The notes under the pieces are model-generated. The model saw only the letters and a list, made by a program, of their open reading frames with translations, ran no database searches and was not told the DNA's origin. The translations under genes were made by a program, and so were the position numbers. DNA of 64,000 bases from Paraburkholderia monticola (GTDB taxonomy: Bacteria > Pseudomonadota > Gammaproteobacteria > Burkholderiales > Burkholderiaceae). Below, piece after piece: positions 7,801-20,512 of the stretch. Numbering within the stretch: position 1 is the stretch's first letter; each line of letters begins with the position of its first letter. The DNA lies in assembly GCF_001580545.1 (NCBI RefSeq), contig NZ_LRBG01000037.1:124001-188000 (forward strand), read 5' to 3'.

Positions 7801-10800
7801 CACAGGTGCTCCGGACAACGAAACTGTTCGAGCGGCGCGCGCCGGAAAGGATTGACGACGCTCGTCGCATCCAGCTCGAGCACGGCCTTGCGTCCGGCGG
7901 AATCGAGCGTGAGCCGGTAACGGTCCGGTTGCGCGGTGCCTTCGAGCCTGCCGGTGTCGATCAGATGCAGCAGTGCCCACGGGCCGCTCGCATCCAGCGG
8001 CGCGGTCTGTGCGGCGGCGGGCGGATCGAACTGCGCGGCCGCGCGGCCCGTATTCTTGCCGCTCGGCCATTGCAGCAGCATCGACTGGAGACCGTCCTGC
8101 CTGAGCGCAAGCTGCTGACCGTCGATGTCGAGATTCACCTGCGTCACGGCCGGATCGAGGGAAAGCGCCTTCACGCGAAAACGGATCGACATGTCGCGGC
8201 TGCCGTCGTGGAAGAACGCGTCGCGGATCTGCGCGGCGCGCTGAAACTGCGCGAGCGCGTCACGCGACATGCCCGCCGGCGGAGTCCCGGCACGCCATTG
8301 CCACACAGGTCCGCTCGTGTCGACCAGCGTGGCGAGATTTTTCTGGAAGAAGTCGTCGATGAGGCCGCCCGGCGCGAACAGTTTGCCGAAGTCGTCGGCG
8401 GCGACATCGCGGGTCGAGCCATGCACGAAGGGATAACGGCCATCGAGCGCGCGGCGGCACAACGGTCCCGCACTCGCGTTCCACTGCGCGTCGAGGCGCG
8501 CGCGTTCGCCGCCTTCCATGAGCGCGGTGCCTGCCGTCGCGAGCGATGCCGCAACCGGCGTGAGCGGCGCCCCCGCCGTCTGGCTCGCGAGCCTCAGCTT
8601 GCCGAGGGCATCGCCGGCCGGCGCGGGCTGGCCCATTCTGCGCGCGGCGTCGGCCGCGTCGAGATACACGGCGGCGTCCTTCAGCGGTGCAAGATCGCGC
8701 TCCAGCGCGGCAGCGTCGCCCGGCTTGCCCGCGAGTTCGTGCAATGGTTGAAAGTGCTCGTCTACGCGCGTCGTCGCGTCCTGCTTGCCGGATCCGTTCG
8801 CCGCGAGCGTCGTCTCGCGCGCGGCTGCGACGATCAACTTCCTCAGCGGCGAATCCGGCGCGGAAAGCCCGTTCGCGACACGCGCGCCATCGGCAAGACC
8901 GTTGACGGGAACGATGGTCACATCGTCGAGCAGGCCGTCCCATGCGTGGATATAGGCGTCGAAGTAGCGCTCGTCGAGCGCGGCGCGCAACGCGGCGATG
9001 CCCTCGGGCGTGAGGGCGACGTCGTCGCGGCCAAGCACCCAGGCGTCCTTCGCGACATCGGCGAGCGCGGCCTCGCGCGCTCGCGTGTATTGCGCGTAGC
9101 CGGCGCGCGTGTACGCGCCCGCTACGCCGGCCGTGAGCGGCGCGCCGCTCGCGCGCCTGAGCAGCAGCGGCGCGTTCGGTCCGGCGGCGGTGCTCAGGTT
9201 GAATGCGGGCAGATTCGCCTGCGCGAGTTCGCCGTCCACCCGGTTGCCGATGCGCTGCGACAGCGGCAATTCGGCGAGGCGCGCGCGTGCCGCCTTGATG
9301 AGCGCACTGTCGAGCGGCAGCGACGGATCGAACTGCGTCCTGTCGAACAGCGCGGCGAGGTGCGCATCGAGCGCGCTTCTTTGCGCGGGGCTCGCGTTGC
9401 CTGCGAGCGCCGGAACCAGATGGGCGCGCAGCGCGGCGGGGTCGAAATGAGCCGCGTCGCCGAGCATCAGATACGCGCGCAAGGCTTCATAGCGATACGC
9501 TTCGGTTTCCGAAGCATTCTCCGCGGTGCCGTCGCGCAGCTCCTGGGTGAGCTTGCCGAGCGCGAGCGGCAGCAAGGTCTGATCGAGCAGGCGCCGGTAG
9601 GTGACACGCGCTTGCTGGCCGAGCTTGTCGCCCTGATAGAGCCAGAGCCGGGTGAGCCACGGCACCTGCTTGCCGGCGTCGGCGTAGCCGCCGGGCAGCG
9701 CGCGCGCCGCGTCGAGCAACGGCAGCACCGCGAGCGGGTTCGCGGTCGCGTTCGCTTCTCGCGCCAGTTGCTCGACGTGCCGGGTCTGCCGCTCGAACTC
9801 GGCGACGTAGGCACGGTTGCGCTGATAGCTGACAGCCATGCCCGCGAGCGCGAGCATCAGCGTCATACCCACCAGCGCGAGCGCGCCGCGCCGCAGCCAC
9901 GCGCGGCATTGCTCGAAGCGCGCGTTCGCGCCCACCAGCCCGGCCTCGGCGATCACCACGTCCTTCAGCAGCCGGTTGATGAAGTACGCGCGCCCCGACG
10001 CGTCGCGCTGGTACGCAACGTCACTGCGCAAGCCGAGCGATTGCGCGATGGCGCTGATCGCGCGGTCGATCGGCCGGCCGTGCTGCGTGCCGCTCGTAAA
10101 GTACACGCCGCGCAGAAGCGGCGACGCCTCGAAGCGCGTGCCGCGGAACGCACCGTCGAGAAAACTCCCCAGCGCCGGCTGCAGCCCCGCGAACTGTTGG
10201 GCGAAGCCGTACAAGCGCGCGCGCCGCTGGAGGTCCGTTTCACGCTGCATGCGATGCAGCACGCGCGCCTGCAGCCGCGTGCCTAGCGCATCGAATTCGG
10301 CAGGGAATTCGGCGAGCGCGGCACCGGCGGTCGGCGACTCGTCGAGTGGGAACGTGATGCCCCAGACCTGATTGCGCTCCGCTTCGCCGAGGTCGTCGAA
10401 GAACTCGGTGAAGCCCGCCAGCAGATCGCATTTCGTCACGACGACGTAGACCGGGAAGCGCACCCCGAGCCGCTCGCTCAGCTCCGTGAGCCGGCTTCGG
10501 ATCGTGCGGATGTGCGTGTCGCGCGCCGCCTCGTCCTGGCGCACCAGATCCGCCGCCGAGACCGTCACGATGAGACCGTTCAACGGCCGGCGCGGCCGGT
10601 ACTTGCGCAGCAGTTCCAGAAAGCCCGTCCACGCGGAGCCGTCGGCTTGCGCGTCGCTGTCCTGCGTCGTGTAGCGGCCCGCGGTATCGACGAGCACCGC
10701 GTCGTCGGTGAACCACCAGTCGCAGTGGCGCGTGCCGCCGACGCCGCCGATCGCCGCGTCGCCGAGCTTCTCGCGCAGCGGAAAACGCAGCCCCGAGTGT

Positions 10801-11222
10801 GCGAGCGCCGTGCTCTTGCCGGTGCCCGGCGCGCCGATGAACATGTACCACGGCAGCTGGTACACCCATTGGCGGCCGTTGATGCCTTTCATGCGCGCTT
10901 GCCGCAGGATCGCCAGCGCCTGCTCGAAGCGCTGGCGCAGCACCGCGAGTTCCGCACTGCCCGCCGCCTGACCCTGCCCCGCCACACCGCTCACGAAGCG
11001 CAGATTGACGAGTCGCGCGAGGCCCGCGCGCGCGCCCCAGGCCAGCACCCACGCGGCGACGAGCAACGCCATCGCGATCCAGCGGGCGCGCGGCGATTCG
11101 AGCGGCGCGTGTCCGTTGAACGCGAACAGCGGCCCCTCGAACCACACGACGACGAGCAGCGCGAGCACGCCCGCGAGCGTGAGCCATTGCGGCGGCGTCA
11201 GCGAACCTGCGATCTTTTTCAT
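7800..11222 (-). CDS. tssM: T6SS membrane complex protein TssM (IcmF)
   Basis: About 1140 residues. Two N-terminal membrane helices precede a cytoplasmic NTPase-like domain with an intact Walker A, GAPGTGKS near residue 130, and a third helix near residue 450 leads into a large periplasmic ImcF-related domain. It forms the inner-membrane channel with TssL. ATG at 11222 is chosen for GGAG at -10; an ATG 12 nt upstream is also possible. The retained Walker A suggests the ATP-binding form of TssM. It follows tssL by about 50 nt. Confidence 0.95.
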   Translation of the reverse strand: MKKIAGSLTPPQWLTLAGVLALLVVVWFEGPLFAFNGHAPLESPRARWIAMALLVAAWVLAWGARAGLARLVNLRFVSGVAGQGQAAGSAELAVLRQRFEQALAILRQARMKGINGRQWVYQLPWYMFIGAPGTGKSTALAHSGLRFPLREKLGDAAIGGVGGTRHCDWWFTDDAVLVDTAGRYTTQDSDAQADGSAWTGFLELLRKYRPRRPLNGLIVTVSAADLVRQDEAARDTHIRTIRSRLTELSERLGVRFPVYVVVTKCDLLAGFTEFFDDLGEAERNQVWGITFPLDESPTAGAALAEFPAEFDALGTRLQARVLHRMQRETDLQRRARLYGFAQQFAGLQPALGSFLDGAFRGTRFEASPLLRGVYFTSGTQHGRPIDRAISAIAQSLGLRSDVAYQRDASGRAYFINRLLKDVVIAEAGLVGANARFEQCRAWLRRGALALVGMTLMLALAGMAVSYQRNRAYVAEFERQTRHVEQLAREANATANPLAVLPLLDAARALPGGYADAGKQVPWLTRLWLYQGDKLGQQARVTYRRLLDQTLLPLALGKLTQELRDGTAENASETEAYRYEALRAYLMLGDAAHFDPAALRAHLVPALAGNASPAQRSALDAHLAALFDRTQFDPSLPLDSALIKAARARLAELPLSQRIGNRVDGELAQANLPAFNLSTAAGPNAPLLLRRASGAPLTAGVAGAYTRAGYAQYTRAREAALADVAKDAWVLGRDDVALTPEGIAALRAALDERYFDAYIHAWDGLLDDVTIVPVNGLADGARVANGLSAPDSPLRKLIVAAARETTLAANGSGKQDATTRVDEHFQPLHELAGKPGDAAALERDLAPLKDAAVYLDAADAARRMGQPAPAGDALGKLRLASQTAGAPLTPVAASLATAGTALMEGGERARLDAQWNASAGPLCRRALDGRYPFVHGSTRDVAADDFGKLFAPGGLIDDFFQKNLATLVDTSGPVWQWRAGTPPAGMSRDALAQFQRAAQIRDAFFHDGSRDMSIRFRVKALSLDPAVTQVNLDIDGQQLALRQDGLQSMLLQWPSGKNTGRAAAQFDPPAAAQTAPLDASGPWALLHLIDTGRLEGTAQPDRYRLTLDSAGRKAVLELDATSVVNPFRRAPLEQFRCPEHL

Positions 11223-11272
11223 CGGTGTCTCCATGCTTCTTCTTCGACTGAGTATTTAGGCCGCGCCGCGCG

Positions 11273-12670
11273 TCACGAGGACGCGCCCGGCGCGAGCAGC
11301 GTGATTTCGACGCGGCGGTTTTTCGCGCGGCCGGCGGGCGTGTCGTTCGACGCGAGCGGCTCGGCGTCGCCCCGCCCTTCGGCGGAAAAACGCGCGGGTG
11401 CGCCGGTCAGCGACGCGAGCATCGCGCGCACGCTTTCGGCGCGCGCCTGCGACAGATGCCAATTGGACGGGAAGCGCGCGGACAGCAGCCGCTGGTCATC
11501 GGTGTGGCCCGTGACGACGACCTTGCCCGGCACACTTTTCAGCGCCTCGCCGATGCGGCCGATCAACGCGTCGTAGCCCGGATCGAGTGTTGCGCTGCCG
11601 GACGCGAACAGGTTGTCGCCGGTGATCGTGATGATCGAGCGGTCCGCCGTCTCGCGCACCGAGACCAGCCCCTGGCGGATCTCGGGTGCAAGAAACGTCG
11701 ACAGGATCGCGGCGGCGGCGGGCATCGCGGCAGGCGCGATCACGCTCGCCTGCGCTGCGGGGCGCTCGCTCACCCGGATGCGGTTGAGCGCGTCGAACAC
11801 GGGGTCGGACGTGCGGTTCAGGCTCTGCGCGAGCACGACGTGCGTCGCCACCACGACGACCGCCGCGAGCGCGGCGCAAACCCACGGCGGCATACGCTGG
11901 CCGAGCGGCTTGCGCGCGCGCTCGGCGGGCCGCCAGTGCACCGACAGCTCGGTCTCGAATGCGCCACGCTGATTGCGGATGATGCGCTCGAGCCGCTCGC
12001 GAACGGATTCGAGCTGGCTGCGCCCGCCGTCGATCAGGCGATACCGCCCTTCGAAGCCGAGTGACAGGATCACGTACAGCAGTTCCAGCACGTCGACGTT
12101 GCGCGCCGGGTCCTGGGCGAGTCGTTGCAGGATCAGGAAAAAGCGCTCGCCACCCGACGCTTCGTTATGGAACGTCACGAGCAGGCTGCGGCTAGCCCAT
12201 ACGCCGCTGCCCCATGGTGTGCCCGAGATCGCCTCGTCGATGCAGGTGCACAGGCAGTAGCGCGCCGCCGCGAGCTTTTCGGTATCGATCCCGCTCGCGC
12301 GCGCGTCGTGCTCGAAGGTACGCACCATCCGCGCGAGCTCGGCGCGCAGTCCTTCGATATCGGCGATCGCCGCGCGCTGGCGCAGCGGCAGCGCGAGTTC
12401 GAGCAGCGCATTCGCTGCGCGCACGAGCGGGTTCAGACCGGCCGCAACCGCCAGCGCCGGTGAGCGGGCGTCGCGTGGCGCCGGTCGCTCGCGCGCATCT
12501 TCGCGCTCGTCATTGCGCTGCTCGTTGCGATCCTCATTGCGCCGACGCGCCGCAGTGTGCCCGCCCGGTTGCGGAATCAGGATGGTCTCGTCCGGGTCGA
12601 GGCCGGCTTGCGGAAATGTCGGTGCGTTCACGGTGAGATCCTTCGTCGAATGTGCCCGGGCCGCGCTCAT
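11273..12670 (-). CDS. tssL: T6SS membrane protein TssL with OmpA-like C-terminus
   Basis: 465 residues. An Arg- and Asp-rich leader is followed by the DotU/TssL cytoplasmic domain (about 75-260; CTCIDEAISGTPWG and FHNEASGGERFF are signature stretches), one membrane helix at about 275-295, and an OmpA-type peptidoglycan-binding domain at about 350-460 (TGHTDD, LSQARAESV, NRRVEI). The fused wall anchor makes this an 'evolved' TssL. The start overlaps the tssK stop (ATGA). A GTG at 12631 with AAGGA upstream is a credible alternative start giving 452 residues. Confidence 0.95.
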   Translation of the reverse strand: MSAARAHSTKDLTVNAPTFPQAGLDPDETILIPQPGGHTAARRRNEDRNEQRNDEREDARERPAPRDARSPALAVAAGLNPLVRAANALLELALPLRQRAAIADIEGLRAELARMVRTFEHDARASGIDTEKLAAARYCLCTCIDEAISGTPWGSGVWASRSLLVTFHNEASGGERFFLILQRLAQDPARNVDVLELLYVILSLGFEGRYRLIDGGRSQLESVRERLERIIRNQRGAFETELSVHWRPAERARKPLGQRMPPWVCAALAAVVVVATHVVLAQSLNRTSDPVFDALNRIRVSERPAAQASVIAPAAMPAAAAILSTFLAPEIRQGLVSVRETADRSIITITGDNLFASGSATLDPGYDALIGRIGEALKSVPGKVVVTGHTDDQRLLSARFPSNWHLSQARAESVRAMLASLTGAPARFSAEGRGDAEPLASNDTPAGRAKNRRVEITLLAPGASS

Positions 12671-14019
12671 GGGCGGATTGCCCAGAACTCGAGCTCGATA
12701 CCGGGAAAGTCACCCGCGACGTGCAGCGCGACACCGGCCGAAGTGGCGAACTGCCGCCACAACTCGCCGCCGCGTTCCAGCTCGAAATAGGTGAAGCCCG
12801 CATGGAACGGCAGCTGGCGCGGCGCCACCGGCAGCGCACGCAACGCGATACCCGGCAACTGGAGATTGACGAGATCGCGGATGCGCTCGACCGGCCCGAG
12901 CTTGGCCTGCTGCGGGAAGCCGTTGAGCAGCGCGGCCGGCGCGAGCTCGGCCTTCACCGCCAGTACGAAGCTCGCCGAGGCGAACAGCTCGCGGTCCGGC
13001 ACGATCGCGACGCGCAAGCCGTATTTGCGCTCCTCCAGCGCGATCGGCACCGCATGCGGGTCCATCACGGCACTGAGCGCGCCACGCAGCGCATCGACGA
13101 GCGGCGTGAAGGTCTCGTCGAGCCGCTCGTGGCGATAGACCGGGAAGGCGGCGGGACGCTTGCCGGCCTGACTGAAGGTCGCGAGCTCGCCGGCCAGCTG
13201 CAACGCGGGCTGATGCAGATCATGCGGGTGCAGGCCGGTGGTCGATGCGATCCCCGCGAACAGCGGCTCGGCCCGGTTGAGGACCTGCAGCAGCAGAAAG
13301 TCGGCGATCTCGGCCGCGCCGGTCGCGGCGGGCTGGGCGAGACGCGCGGCGAGCGCATCGGCGCGCTGATGCATGAGGCCCACGAGTTCGTCGACGAAGC
13401 CGCACAGGCGTCGCGACACGCGATAGTCGAGACAAGGCGGCACGTAGGCGGCATCGAGAACGAGGCTGTTGTCCGCACGGCGCTCGACGATGCGCGCAAT
13501 CCCGAGCGACGTGTGCGCATGGACCACGTCCCGCTCGAACGCGAGCCGCAGCTGAAGCTTGCCGACCTGCACGAGCGCCGCACCGATAGCGCCGTCGTTG
13601 CTGTCGAGCACTTCGGTCTCCGCGATGCGGTGACGCGCGAAACCATCATGGCCGCCCGCGCCCTCTGCCTGCGCGCCATGCGAGGCCTCAGGCACACCCC
13701 GGCGCGCGACCGGCAGCGCCAGCACGACCGTCAGATCGCGTGCGTCCTCGGGCACCGCGAGCGGCAACGGCAGATCGTCGTCGGCGGGCAGGCGGAACGG
13801 ACTGCCATCGGGTAACACGCCCGCGCAGGCGGTCAGCGCGATGCGGCCGAGCTTCAACTGCTCCACGTCGATCGCCAGTTCCGAGAATCCGAACGCATAG
13901 GGCCGCAGCGCGGCGCAGCGCGCGTCGATCTGCGCGCGCAGGTAGCGGTCATGCTGTTGCAGATGCTGCGGCTGAAGCAGCATGCCTTCCGACCAGATCA
14001 CCTTGTTGTTCCAGGACAT
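12667..14019 (-). CDS. tssK: T6SS baseplate protein TssK
   Basis: 450 residues starting MSWNNKVIWSEGMLLQPQHL, the diagnostic TssK N-terminus (W-x-EGM-x-L-xPQHFQ). TssK forms trimers that join the baseplate (TssEFG) to the membrane complex (TssLM). Length is normal for the family. It starts 10 nt after the FHA gene ends and overlaps tssL by 4 nt. Confidence 0.96.
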   Translation of the reverse strand: MSWNNKVIWSEGMLLQPQHLQQHDRYLRAQIDARCAALRPYAFGFSELAIDVEQLKLGRIALTACAGVLPDGSPFRLPADDDLPLPLAVPEDARDLTVVLALPVARRGVPEASHGAQAEGAGGHDGFARHRIAETEVLDSNDGAIGAALVQVGKLQLRLAFERDVVHAHTSLGIARIVERRADNSLVLDAAYVPPCLDYRVSRRLCGFVDELVGLMHQRADALAARLAQPAATGAAEIADFLLLQVLNRAEPLFAGIASTTGLHPHDLHQPALQLAGELATFSQAGKRPAAFPVYRHERLDETFTPLVDALRGALSAVMDPHAVPIALEERKYGLRVAIVPDRELFASASFVLAVKAELAPAALLNGFPQQAKLGPVERIRDLVNLQLPGIALRALPVAPRQLPFHAGFTYFELERGGELWRQFATSAGVALHVAGDFPGIELEFWAIRP

Positions 14020-14029
14020 CGTCGCCTCA

Positions 14030-15454
14030 CTATCGGATTGAAGGAGCCAGCGGGATCGCGTCGGCGCAGCCGTTCACCTGCTGCTCGTATGCGTCGTTGA
14101 AGGCGCTGCCGCACAGCGCCTGAAGGTCGTCGGCACTCGCGCGCGTGAGCTCGGCGTGCAGCGCGATCAGGCGGTCCCACTGGCGCGCCTTTCTGTAGGC
14201 GGGGAGCCAGTCGAACTTGCCGCGCCGTGTGTCGGCATCGGCGATGGCCTGTGGGTCGAAGCGGCCGAGCAGGTGCTGCATCGCCGCGCGCGTGCCCGCG
14301 AGGACCGCGAGCTCGTGGCGGCGGATATCGTCGAAGGCGCCTTCGAGGGCTGTCTGCGGCGGCAGGTATCCGGCGCTCGCGCCGCGCAGCATCTGTGCGA
14401 GCGCGCCGTCACCGTCGGGGAAGAATTTGAGCGGGTTGTTGTCGCGCTGGACCAGCATCGTCGTGTCGAGGCTGATCTCGCGCTTGAGCATCGAGCGTGA
14501 CAGCAGCACGTCGACCACGCCGCGCACCGCCGTGCGCAGCATCGCCCCCGCCAGACGCGCGACCTCGACGCCATTGCGCCCGGCGAGCGCGCCGGCATCG
14601 AGGCCCAGGCCGTCGAGCAGCGCCGCGAAGGCGGCTTCGGCGTTGGCATCATTGGGCGCCACGCCGTTCGCCGGCGCGGCGCGGGACGGCGCGGCAGCCG
14701 GGATCGCGGGACGCGGCACCGGTTCGCGCTGCGGCTGGGACGCGGCGCTCGTGGAAGAAGCAAGCGCGACATCGTCGAGCGGATCGTAGTCGTGCGGAAT
14801 GCCGCCCGCCGGTGCATGCGTCATCGCGCTGACAGGCGGCACGTAGGCGAACTGCTCGGGTGACACGTGATCGCTCCCGGAGCCGGCGAATGCCGCGTGC
14901 CCGTCGAAGCGCCTCGACGCTTCGTGCGCCGCCTGCGCGTCGCCAAGCGGCGCGGCAAGTGGATCGAAGCGCGGGCCCGGCAACGGGGAATCCGCGAGCA
15001 CCGCCGCGCGAGCGAGCGGATCGTGCGCAAACGCCTTGGTGAGCGCGTCTTCGCGCTGGCCCGACCAGCGGTCGAGCGGATCGACATCACGGCGATCATG
15101 CACGCCGAGGGGCGCGTCGAAGGCTTCGGCGGGCGCGCGCTCCAACGTCCTCACATCGAGCCGATAGCCGCCAACCTCGAGCAAATCGCCGTTGGCCAGC
15201 CGCACAGTCTGACCACTCGCGAGCGGCCGGCCGTTGAGCCGGCTGGGATTGCTGCCGAGGTCGGCGAAGCGCCAGCCGTCCTCGGTCCAGTCGATCCGCG
15301 CATGCACACGCGACACGGTTTTTGCCGAATCCGGCAGCACCATCGTGGTGTCGGGGCCGCGACCGATGGTGCCGCCCGCCGCACCGAAGCGGCATGCGAG
15401 CGGCGCATCGGGCGCGCTGCCCTGATACGTGTCGACCGTGAGCGTCAAATACAT
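14030..15454 (-). CDS. fha: T6SS FHA-domain protein (Fha/TagH)
   Basis: About 474 residues. The N-terminal FHA domain (about 25-95) shows GTIGRGPDT, SRVHARI and NPSRLNG, the phosphothreonine-binding loops; the middle is Pro/Asp-rich linker. The C-terminal 200 residues match the type VI FHA C-terminal domain (LRGASAGYLPPQ, DPQAIAD). It is the expected substrate and reader of PpkA and PppA. ATG at 15454 has AGGAGG close upstream. An ATG at 15478 overlapping the vgrG stop would add 8 residues. Confidence 0.92.
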   Translation of the reverse strand: MYLTLTVDTYQGSAPDAPLACRFGAAGGTIGRGPDTTMVLPDSAKTVSRVHARIDWTEDGWRFADLGSNPSRLNGRPLASGQTVRLANGDLLEVGGYRLDVRTLERAPAEAFDAPLGVHDRRDVDPLDRWSGQREDALTKAFAHDPLARAAVLADSPLPGPRFDPLAAPLGDAQAAHEASRRFDGHAAFAGSGSDHVSPEQFAYVPPVSAMTHAPAGGIPHDYDPLDDVALASSTSAASQPQREPVPRPAIPAAAPSRAAPANGVAPNDANAEAAFAALLDGLGLDAGALAGRNGVEVARLAGAMLRTAVRGVVDVLLSRSMLKREISLDTTMLVQRDNNPLKFFPDGDGALAQMLRGASAGYLPPQTALEGAFDDIRRHELAVLAGTRAAMQHLLGRFDPQAIADADTRRGKFDWLPAYRKARQWDRLIALHAELTRASADDLQALCGSAFNDAYEQQVNGCADAIPLAPSIR

Positions 15455-15474
15455 CTTGCCTCCTGCTTGCGCGT

Positions 15475-17481
15475 TCATTTCGAGCCGTCGTCGGCCTGGC
15501 GGGGATCGGCGGGCGCATCGGGCGACGCGCTCGCCGCACCCGCCCCGCCGCCCGCGCCGCCACAGTTGATCTGCACCACCACGCCATCGATCGTCACCGG
15601 CCCGGCCGCATTGATCGCGATGCCGGATGGCCCCAGCACGATCGTGTTGCCGCCCGCCTTGAGCGTGAGCGTCACGCCCGCCTCGATGGTCACGTTGGCC
15701 TCGCCCTTCACATCGACGTTAACACCCGCACCCACCAAAATATTCGCCCCGCTCTTGTGTTGCGTGTCACCGCCGACATCGAGCGAATACTTGCCGCCGA
15801 TCCGCACGCTCTGGTTGCCCTGCACGGCATCGCTGCGATTGCCGCCGCAGCGCGCCAGATCGTCGTGCTCGACGATGACGTGGCGCTCGTTGCCGATGCG
15901 CGTCAGTGCGTCGTGCTTCACCCAGGTCTCCAGATCGCGCTCGGCATGGAAGAACAGTTGCTCGGCCTCCTTGGTGTCGTCGAAACGCATTTCGTTGAAG
16001 CCGTTGCCGCCCTTCGTCGAATTGCTCTTGAGCGTGGTGCGCGCCATCTTCGCGGCGAGTTCGTACGGCGTGGTCTGCGCGGCGTTGTAGACGCTGCCGA
16101 TCACGAGCGGCTGGTCCGGGTCGCCCTCGATGAAATGCACCAGCACTTCCTGACCGATGCGCGGCAGGAAGAACGCTCCATAACCCTTGCCGGCCCACGG
16201 CTGCGCGACCCGCACCCAGCAGCGCTGCAAAGAGTCGCGCGAAGCCTCCGGCGCAAGCTGCTCCCAATGGAACTGCACCTTGATGCGCCCGTATTTGTCG
16301 GTGTGGATCTCTTCGCCCTTCGGCCCGACGACGACCGCTGTCTGCGGCCCCGCGACGCGCGCTCGCGCAGTAGTCCGCGCGGCGCGAAATCCGGTCTCGC
16401 GCGGCAGCGCCCGAAAGGCGCAATCGAAGACGGGCGGCCGGTCGTGCGGGTCGAGCGTGGAAAGATAGTCATCCGAATGGATCGCGTACTCGGCCGAAAC
16501 GACGAGGTATTCGCGATTCTGCTGCTCGACCGGGTGCCCGCTCAGCCGCATGAGGCCGCCGGGCCAGATGGCGCGCGCGGTGGTGCGCGCGTTGACGAAC
16601 ACGTTGGACGCCTGATGCGCCTCGACATGCGCGCGCGCCAGTCGCTCGGCGTCCTCGTGCTGGGTATAGCCCGGCGCGTGCTCCTGCATCGCGTAGACGG
16701 CAGGGTCGAAACGCGTGCTGCGCAACGCCCGCGCGACCAGCCCCTGCTGCGCCGACTGCAACGGCTTTTCGAAGTCGTAGTCGTTGATCTCGACGATGCC
16801 CGTGGCCACTTCGCCGCCGGTGGACCATGCATAGACCCACTCGTGCTCGTGCGGCGTGGCCGGCTGCGGACGAAACGGCAGCGCGGCGCAATGCGGCGTC
16901 GCACCGTGTACCTGCGACGAATCCGTGAGAATCAGCCGATGCTTGCCACCCTGATGCTCGAAGAAGTAGTAGATGCCTTCGCGCTCGGCGAGCCGGCTCA
17001 CGAAATCGAAATCCGTCTCGCGATATTGCGCGCAATGCTCGAGGCTCGGATACGTCGCCGAGCATTTGTTCTCGAAGTCGATGTGATAGTCGGCCAGCAC
17101 CTTGCCGATGATCGCGGGCACGCTCATCTGGTGAAAAAAACGGCAATGCGACGCGCGCGTGAGCAGCCACAGACGCGGGCGCACGGTGGCGCGATACATC
17201 GCCGGGCGGTTGGGCTGCGTGCTCGCCGCACGCGCCAGTTCGAACGCCGTGACGATGCCGTTGTACTCGCGCGTGCCGCCGCCGGGAATCTCCAGCGACA
17301 ACGAGAAGTCGCTGCCGAGCATCCTGGCGACGTCGAGGTTCGACTGCTCGGCGAGCAGCTCGACGTCCCATTGCGCGAGCCGCCCGAGTTCCTCAACGCC
17401 GCGCATGCGATAGAGCGTCAGCGCGTTCTTGCCGAGCACGCAGGTCACCTGCGCGATCCGATCGGTATCGGTGAGCATCAT
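15475..17481 (-). CDS. vgrG: T6SS spike protein VgrG
   Basis: 668 residues with gp27-like and gp5-like regions: YRETDFDFVSRLAEREGIYY, the tip motif VRVAQPWAGKGYGAFFLPRI and EVLVHFIEGDPDQPLVIGS. A DUF2345-like beta-repeat tail (residues about 560-650) ends in a short Ala/Gly/Asp-rich stretch. No extra catalytic domain is fused, so effectors would have to ride on Hcp, the PAAR partner or chaperones. ATG at 17481 is preceded by GAGG. It sits 14 nt after the DUF4280 gene, the spike-tip partner. Confidence 0.96.
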   Translation of the reverse strand: MMLTDTDRIAQVTCVLGKNALTLYRMRGVEELGRLAQWDVELLAEQSNLDVARMLGSDFSLSLEIPGGGTREYNGIVTAFELARAASTQPNRPAMYRATVRPRLWLLTRASHCRFFHQMSVPAIIGKVLADYHIDFENKCSATYPSLEHCAQYRETDFDFVSRLAEREGIYYFFEHQGGKHRLILTDSSQVHGATPHCAALPFRPQPATPHEHEWVYAWSTGGEVATGIVEINDYDFEKPLQSAQQGLVARALRSTRFDPAVYAMQEHAPGYTQHEDAERLARAHVEAHQASNVFVNARTTARAIWPGGLMRLSGHPVEQQNREYLVVSAEYAIHSDDYLSTLDPHDRPPVFDCAFRALPRETGFRAARTTARARVAGPQTAVVVGPKGEEIHTDKYGRIKVQFHWEQLAPEASRDSLQRCWVRVAQPWAGKGYGAFFLPRIGQEVLVHFIEGDPDQPLVIGSVYNAAQTTPYELAAKMARTTLKSNSTKGGNGFNEMRFDDTKEAEQLFFHAERDLETWVKHDALTRIGNERHVIVEHDDLARCGGNRSDAVQGNQSVRIGGKYSLDVGGDTQHKSGANILVGAGVNVDVKGEANVTIEAGVTLTLKAGGNTIVLGPSGIAINAAGPVTIDGVVVQINCGGAGGGAGAASASPDAPADPRQADDGSK

Positions 17482-17495
17482 CGCCGGCCTCGCTG

Positions 17496-17885
17496 TCAGG
17501 GAATCTGCGTTTCGCAGGTCGCCGGATCGACGATCGTCACCACGCCGCCCCAGATGCACGGGCAGGTGGACACGTTGTCGAGCGACGGCTGGTTGGCGAG
17601 CAGCACGTCGAGCGCACCGGGCGCCCACGGCGATACGGTCGCCGGCACGCACGGCATCGGCGTCGGCGTGCCGAGCGCGGCGGCGGTGGCCGCGGCGACC
17701 TCCGGATTCGCCTGCGACGTGCACATGCCGAACGGCATGATGTTCACGAGCGGCACGTGATCCATGATGTTCGCGGCGAGCGGCCCTTCACAGCACACCC
17801 GCTTCACGGGCAGCACGACGAGCGTCGACGGCGTCATGCCGAACGAGCATTGCAATGTCGCGCCCATGCTGACTTGTTGTGGCAT
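17496..17885 (-). CDS. DUF4280 (PAAR-like) spike-tip protein
   Basis: 129 residues. ATG at 17885 has AAGGAG at a good distance. It matches the DUF4280 family (MGATLQCSFG..PSTL.V, INIMPFGMCTSQANP-like core, CPCIWGGVVTIVDP end), a PAAR-like, Cys-rich family found beside vgrG. PAAR proteins sharpen the VgrG tip and may carry effectors; this one has no extension. It lies between clpV and vgrG within the operon. Confidence 0.88.
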   Translation of the reverse strand: MPQQVSMGATLQCSFGMTPSTLVVLPVKRVCCEGPLAANIMDHVPLVNIMPFGMCTSQANPEVAAATAAALGTPTPMPCVPATVSPWAPGALDVLLANQPSLDNVSTCPCIWGGVVTIVDPATCETQIP

Positions 17886-17905
17886 GGCTGGCTCCTTGTT
17901 CAAGA

Positions 17906-20504
<2,599 letters not shown>

Positions 20505-20512
<8 letters not shown>

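Noticed and set aside
7527..10286. A 919-codon plus-strand frame opposite tssM
   Set aside because: High-GC shadow of tssM; Arg-rich, no motif or ribosome site, and the minus-strand frame has full TssM similarity.
15757..17760. A 667-codon plus-strand frame opposite vgrG
   Set aside because: Shadow of VgrG; no recognisable domain.
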